From Dehalococcoidia bacterium (GTDB lineage: Bacteria; Chloroflexota; Dehalococcoidia; Lucifugimonadales; SHYF01): a DNA stretch of 35,551 bases. A program made the translations under genes and the position numbers. The notes below the pieces were generated by a model that was not told where the DNA came from, did not search any database, and saw nothing but the letters and a program-made list of their open reading frames with translations. Shown here piece by piece: positions 32,173 through 35,551 of the stretch (within the stretch, counting starts at the first letter, position 1; each line of letters opens with the position of its first letter). Where the stretch lies: NCBI GenBank assembly GCA_030651175.1, contig JAUSCR010000140.1, forward strand, positions 1-35,551, in the 5' to 3' direction.

Positions 32173-32207
32173 GGAGAAGGCGCGGTCAAAGAGGCTGAGG
32201 TGGGTGT
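32173..32207 (+). pseudogene. Truncated duplicate of the nurA 3' end
   Basis: Bases 32173-32207 match the last coding bases of nurA (31990-32024) with three differences in 35. The match starts at the element's edge and ends at the nurA stop region. No reading frame of its own. Confidence 0.85.
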
Positions 32208-32276
32208 TAATCTTGCTACACCGTACTGTAAGTGGTGCCAGAGGCCGGTTCGATTTTGCTGTCAAGGGGGCTACAT

Positions 32277-32714
32277 ATGTCTGACATTTGGGCAAAGGTA
32301 CAGGTTATTTCCCCCTACCTCTTTCAATCCAACGGTATGTCGTCAAGAAGGCAGTTTCTACTTAGTGTACTAGCTATTTGGGGAGTCAGTGTGCTTGTGA
32401 CCTACGCTGTGGCGCTTACGACCGGTGTCACAGATGATGGGATAAGAGGCATAGAATTCCTCATTATGCTTTGGTCATTGATACCTGCCATTAGAAGATG
32501 CCACGACTTGGAATGGTCTGGGGGGGAACTTCTCTGGCTACTTGTTCCTCTGGTAAACCTCCTGTATCTCCGTAATTTGGTCTTCAAAAAAGGGCCAGTA
32601 CTTCTGAACGGGTGGCACCATATGAGGAACCCATCGGCCACTGTCGAGGAAGAGTTGAAGGTCAATGTAGCTCCGAGGAAACGCAGGGGGCCAGGGTCGC
32701 GGCCTATGCGTTAG
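32277..32714 (+). CDS. DUF805-like small membrane protein
   Basis: A 145-aa protein with a short N-terminal soluble part, then hydrophobic segments at about 25-48, 58-72 and 82-100, and a basic tail (KRRGPGSRP). SRRQFLLSVLAIW near the start and IRRCHDLEWSGGELLWLLVPLVN match the DUF805 pattern (Arg-x-His-Asp-x4-Ser-Gly). Function is unknown for the family. ATG 32277 follows AAGGGGG. It is one of four small genes between nurA and herA, with lower GC than either, so probably an insertion in a nurA-herA unit. Confidence 0.72.
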   Translation: MSDIWAKVQVISPYLFQSNGMSSRRQFLLSVLAIWGVSVLVTYAVALTTGVTDDGIRGIEFLIMLWSLIPAIRRCHDLEWSGGELLWLLVPLVNLLYLRNLVFKKGPVLLNGWHHMRNPSATVEEELKVNVAPRKRRGPGSRPMR

Positions 32715-32728
32715 GCAGGAGGGGCGAT

Positions 32729-33040
32729 TTGAACGGTTCAAACATCACATTCTTAGACCCCATTGTCTTGTGGGTGTGGCATATCCTTGTATTCCTGGCA
32801 GAATGGGTCTTGCTAATAGCCTTGGGCATTGCCGTGTTGTTCGGAGTTTGTGTCCTACTGGCCGCCATCATGCATCCCAAGGAGTTCGCAAGAAAGGTCT
32901 CGGACTCTCACGGGTTATCGCTGACAAAAAGATTAGGATATCTAGGCTCTGAGTGGCAAAGTAATTTGATAATGCTAGGTGTGTTCGGCGGCTTATTATG
33001 GGCCATTGTAGTAGTAGTGGGGAGGCTACTCTTTTCATAG
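32729..33040 (+). CDS. Small membrane protein of unknown function
   Basis: This 103-aa protein has two strong hydrophobic helices (about 10-40 and 80-100) and a polar stretch between them; it is not recognised as a family. The start is TTG 32729, chosen because a perfect AGGAGG lies six bases before it. It begins 14 bases after the DUF805-like gene and is probably co-transcribed with it. Low-GC codon use (TTA, ATA, GTA) contrasts with nurA. Confidence 0.62.
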   Translation: MNGSNITFLDPIVLWVWHILVFLAEWVLLIALGIAVLFGVCVLLAAIMHPKEFARKVSDSHGLSLTKRLGYLGSEWQSNLIMLGVFGGLLWAIVVVVGRLLFS

Positions 33041-33313
33041 TGTCCAACATAGTAGTCTGCCGAACGGTTGCCGCTGGCGCACCCTAAGCTGATGTAGTGT
33101 CTGAGGGCCAGAGACTTGATTTCCGGCAATCACATTGACCACCATGCGCTTATTTACTACATCAGTAATGAAGAGGCGGGTGCCGTCGCTGGCGATGCTG
33201 CCGGGGTGGTTGAAGACCAATGGCCCGCCCGAGTTATTGAAGTCGAACCCAGAGAGCAGGATGTCGGCGTTCTGGCCTGTCTTGAAGAAGCCTTCGGGGC
33301 TGCTTGAAGCCAC
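33035..33313 (-). pseudogene. Decayed fragment of an NHL-repeat protein
   Basis: About 55 residues read like one and a half NHL beta-propeller repeats: TGQNADILLSGFDF, then NHPGSIASDGTRLFITDVVNKR, matching the usual 'GPxGVAxDGxRLFVADxxNNR' pattern. After that the sequence no longer resembles the family, and there is no convincing start or ribosome-binding site. It overlaps the end of the small membrane gene by six bases. The fragment is most simply a gene remnant. Confidence 0.55.
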
Positions 33314-33343
33314 ATTCTTTACGGTCAGCTAAGGGAGGTTTAA

Positions 33344-33814
33344 GTGCTTACATTTGCTTACGGGTCTAGCATGGATTGGGAGCAAACGAGAGGCCGATGT
33401 CCATCGGCGCGCTTTCTGTGCATCGCCAAACTCGAAGATCATCGTCTGGTGTTTCCTCGAATGTCGGAGACCAGGGGATGTGGAGTTGCTGGTGTAGAGC
33501 CTAAGCAAAACTCTGACGTATGGGGTGTGGTCTTCCAAATCGAAGAGGTTGACGTGGGAAAGTTGGACAAGTGCGAAGGGTATAAGCCTGGCCGGGCCAA
33601 AAACTCTTATGTTCGGGAGGAACGCCACGTCTACGTTGACGGTAAGGACGAAGAACCGCTGAGTGTATGGATGTATGTTGCACAGCTCGACACACTTCAC
33701 CCCCCTGCGCTTCCGAATGCCGCCTACATGGAACTCATCGTCGGTGGCGCACAATTCTGGCACTTGCCGACCGAATATATCACCATGCTTGAGCAGATCA
33801 AGACAAAAGGATGA
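33344..33814 (+). CDS. Gamma-glutamylcyclotransferase-like protein
   Basis: A 156-aa protein of the GGCT/AIG2 fold. The phosphate-loop-like FAYGSSM (residues 4-10) and the catalytic acid Glu78 in LDKCEGYK are in the positions expected for enzymes that release 5-oxoproline from gamma-glutamyl peptides. VWGVVFQIEE lies between them. The acceptor substrate cannot be told. The start is GTG 33344, supported by AAGGGAGG five bases upstream. Its stop overlaps the next ATG by four bases (ATGA), so it is translated with the HAS-barrel gene, an odd partner for a DNA-repair unit. Confidence 0.82.
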   Translation: MLTFAYGSSMDWEQTRGRCPSARFLCIAKLEDHRLVFPRMSETRGCGVAGVEPKQNSDVWGVVFQIEEVDVGKLDKCEGYKPGRAKNSYVREERHVYVDGKDEEPLSVWMYVAQLDTLHPPALPNAAYMELIVGGAQFWHLPTEYITMLEQIKTKG

Positions 33815-34404
33815 GGTCCATAGAGTCCCCCCGTCTCGGCGAAGTGGTGGAGGCATCCAGCGCTGGCTTCACGGTGCAGTGCTATGACCTGTATGGCGCG
33901 CCGGCCCTGGGCGCACTGGTGCGCACGGGGAAGGACAGCCCCGTCTATGGCGTCGTGCGCAACGTGGTGACATCGTCCATGGACCCGGCGCGGCGTCCCG
34001 TGGCGCGAGGCCAGGATGAGCCGGACGAAGAGGCTGTCTACCGGAGCAATCCTCAGCTTGCAGCGCTGCTGCGCACCGATTTCCAGGCAACAATAGTTGG
34101 CTACGGGGATGGCGAGCAGCTTCGCCGCTACTTGCCGTCGCAGCCGCCGAGGATCCACGCCTTTGTGCGGTCGTGCGCTCCGGCGGAGGTGCGGGCCTTC
34201 ACGGAGGACCTGCGCTTCCTGCCGCTGGTGCTGACCGGAGCGGCGAGCGAGGCCGACGAGGTTGTTGCGGCGTTCCTGCGGCAGGCGGCGTCGGCGCACG
34301 ATGATCCGCAGGCGTTTCTGATGATGGCGGGCCGGCAGATGGCGCGCCTGCTGTCTCGGGACCTGCAAAGGCTGCAAGCTATCCTACAAGGCCTCAAATC
34401 ATGA
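33811..34404 (+). CDS. HAS-barrel domain protein associated with HerA/NurA
   Basis: This 197-aa protein has an N-terminal HAS-barrel-like start, LGEVVEASSAGFTVQCYDL followed by GALVRTGKDSPVYGVVRNV. That domain is named for HerA and ATP synthase, where it forms the beta barrel before the ATPase core. The remainder is helical (VRAFTEDLRFLPLVLTG, MARLLSRDLQRLQAIL). Stand-alone HAS-barrel proteins occur next to herA-nurA in several bacteria, and the gene lies 151 bases before herA. It probably helps assemble the HerA hexamer or contact DNA, though this is inference. Its ATG overlaps the preceding stop. Confidence 0.72.
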   Translation: MRSIESPRLGEVVEASSAGFTVQCYDLYGAPALGALVRTGKDSPVYGVVRNVVTSSMDPARRPVARGQDEPDEEAVYRSNPQLAALLRTDFQATIVGYGDGEQLRRYLPSQPPRIHAFVRSCAPAEVRAFTEDLRFLPLVLTGAASEADEVVAAFLRQAASAHDDPQAFLMMAGRQMARLLSRDLQRLQAILQGLKS

Positions 34405-34425
34405 CCAGTTGCCAATGCCGACGTG

Positions 34426-34453
34426 GTAGGGGCACGACATGTCGTGCCCCTAC
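34426..34453. repeat. 28-bp perfect palindrome, first
   Basis: GTAGGGGCACGACA followed directly by its reverse complement; no loop bases. It lies in the HAS-barrel-herA gap and shares its outer arms GTAGGGGC/GCCCCTAC with the next one. Confidence 0.85.
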
Positions 34454-34485
34454 AGGATATACACCTACACCCCCCTCTCTCTTTG

Positions 34486-34513
34486 GTAGGGGCGCAAGGC
34501 CTTGCGCCCCTAC
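34486..34513. repeat. 28-bp perfect palindrome, second
   Basis: GTAGGGGCGCAAGG followed directly by its reverse complement. Centre-to-centre spacing from the first is 60 bases. Inner arms differ from the first while the outer eight bases are identical. Confidence 0.85.
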
Positions 34514-34555
34514 GTCTGCCTAACACAACCCCCTTCGTATAAGGTAGGCGACCTC

Positions 34556-35551
34556 ATGAACGGATTATCACCCAAGCAACAACCCCTCGGCGTTGTGGTT
34601 GGCGGCTCGCTGTCCAGAGGCGTGGATGTCAGGCTGGACGCGTCGTTCCCCGTGGAGCAGGTGAAGGTTGGCGGCTTCGTGACCATCCAGGGGCAGGCGA
34701 ACAGGTTCTTCGCCATCATCTCGGATGTAACGCTGGAGGCGTCGGACTCATCATTGCGGGCCGTACCGCCGGACGCCTCGGACCCGTTCGTGGCGTCGGT
34801 TATGTCCGGCACGGGGGCATACGCGGTCGTGAACGTGCTGCCGCAGCTCACTATGGCCAGCGACGCCTTCGCTATGCTGTCGGGGCCGCAGCCGGCGCGT
34901 TCCATCCCGGCCCACTTTGCGCCTGTGTACGCCGCCTCTGAGGAGGACATCCGCGCGGTGTTCGGCGCCGAGGACGAGCGGCACATCTGGATAGGCAGTC
35001 CGCTGGACATGGAAGGTGTTCGCGTTTGCCTCGACCTGGCGGAGCTGGTCAAGCGGTCGAACGGCGTCTTTGGCAAGAGCGGCACGGGCAAGACGATCCT
35101 CACGCGCATCCTGCTGGCGGGTATTTTACAGAAAGACGTGGCGGTGAACCTGGTGTTCGACATGCACAACGAGTACGGCTGGCAGGGCACGCGCGAGGGC
35201 GGCCCAGGCGTGAAGGGACTGAAGCAGCTCTTCCCGTCCAAGGTGGCGGTGTTCTCGCTGGACCCGGAGCAATCGCGCCGGCGTGGAGTGTCGCCCGACG
35301 CGGAGGTGCGCATAGGGTACGGGGAGATCGAGCCGGAGGACATCGAGATACTGGCCGCTACGCTGAACCTTACGCCCCAGGGGGTGTCGTCGGTATACAG
35401 CCTGGTGCGTCGCTTTGGACAGGAGGCGTGGCTGGAGGAGTTCCTGGCGCGGGAGAACCGCGAGGAGCTGGCGGCCCTGGCCGACGAGACGTCGGAGTTG
35501 TTCCAAGTGCTGTTCACCCTGCACCGCCGTCTGAGAACGCTGGGCCGCATG
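34556..35551 (+). CDS. herA: HerA-like DNA translocase/helicase (partial, runs off the window)
   Basis: Hexameric ATPase that drives DNA during end resection with NurA. The 332 visible residues comprise an N-terminal HAS barrel (about 8-110) and the start of the FtsK/HerA-type RecA fold: Walker A GKSGTGKT (173-180) and Walker B LVFDMHNEYG (199-208, Asp202). The frame is open to the right edge, so roughly the last third is missing. ATG 34556 follows AAGGTAGG. nurA and a HAS-barrel gene lie upstream on the same strand. Two palindromes immediately before it may affect its expression. Confidence 0.92.
   Translation, partial: MNGLSPKQQPLGVVVGGSLSRGVDVRLDASFPVEQVKVGGFVTIQGQANRFFAIISDVTLEASDSSLRAVPPDASDPFVASVMSGTGAYAVVNVLPQLTMASDAFAMLSGPQPARSIPAHFAPVYAASEEDIRAVFGAEDERHIWIGSPLDMEGVRVCLDLAELVKRSNGVFGKSGTGKTILTRILLAGILQKDVAVNLVFDMHNEYGWQGTREGGPGVKGLKQLFPSKVAVFSLDPEQSRRRGVSPDAEVRIGYGEIEPEDIEILAATLNLTPQGVSSVYSLVRRFGQEAWLEEFLARENREELAALADETSELFQVLFTLHRRLRTLGRM

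Noticed and set aside
34426-34513. CRISPR repeats
   Set aside because: There are only two units, each a full palindrome with differing inner arms and no regular spacer array; no cas genes are present.

Overview
The window reads as a chromosomal segment of a GC-rich bacterium, most likely a member of the Chloroflexota (Dehalococcoidia or a related class). That placement is an inference. It rests on an archaeal-type NrpR nitrogen regulator beside bacterial sigma70-type promoters (TTGACA, 17-base spacer), an LL-diaminopimelate aminotransferase, a NurA/HerA pair with a separate HAS-barrel protein, bacterial SelB, and many short interspersed palindromic elements. Almost all genes lie on the + strand. 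No phage, transposase or CRISPR array is visible.

Bases 1-11636 form a nitrogen-assimilation island: the end of an adenylylation-type glutamine synthetase, a complete second glutamine synthetase of the feedback-inhibited type, an NrpR-like 2-oxoglutarate-responsive regulator, glutamate dehydrogenase, and glutamate synthase large and small subunits (overlapping by 8 bases). Good sigma70 promoters precede glnA, gdh and gltB; those of gdh and gltB share an extended box. Bases 11722-12839 hold three small genes of unknown function, followed by glutamine-dependent NAD+ synthetase, another user of glutamine nitrogen.

Bases 14860-17623 are a cobalamin-responsive unit: promoter, cobalamin riboswitch with a predicted antiterminator/terminator switch, then a translationally coupled trio (ECF-transporter S component, DUF4430 lipoprotein, Gfo/Idh/MocA oxidoreductase). 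This is probably a vitamin B12 salvage operon. Next come two tandem DinB-like paralogs and a housekeeping run: tpiA, miaA, dapF, a beta-propeller protein with a 52-residue zinc-ribbon protein, dapL, hflX and a small unknown. A third DinB-like gene and citrate synthase lie on the - strand. Upstream of citrate synthase is a promoter-to-terminator unit of about 210 bases that folds into a 6S-RNA-like rod.

Bases 28959-35551 carry selB, nurA (2 bases after selB), two small membrane-protein genes, a decayed NHL-repeat fragment, a gamma-glutamylcyclotransferase-like gene, a HAS-barrel gene and the start of herA, which runs off the window. NurA, the HAS-barrel protein and HerA probably act together in DNA end processing.

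Interspersed elements fill most gaps. Family A has ends reading GTCATTCTGAG or GTCATTGCGAG. Family B is about 150 bases, has CTAGCAGGGTG terminal inverted repeats and is rich in CCCCC/GGGGG. Family C is made of short hairpins containing ATGAGCGGG. The most unusual observation is that two family-A copies are each flanked by a 35-41 base partial duplicate of the adjacent gene (the start of dapL and the end of nurA), in the same relative orientation. Other points of note are the 6S-like RNA, an in-frame repeat insertion inside dapF, and an hflX frame that continues upstream of any usual start codon.
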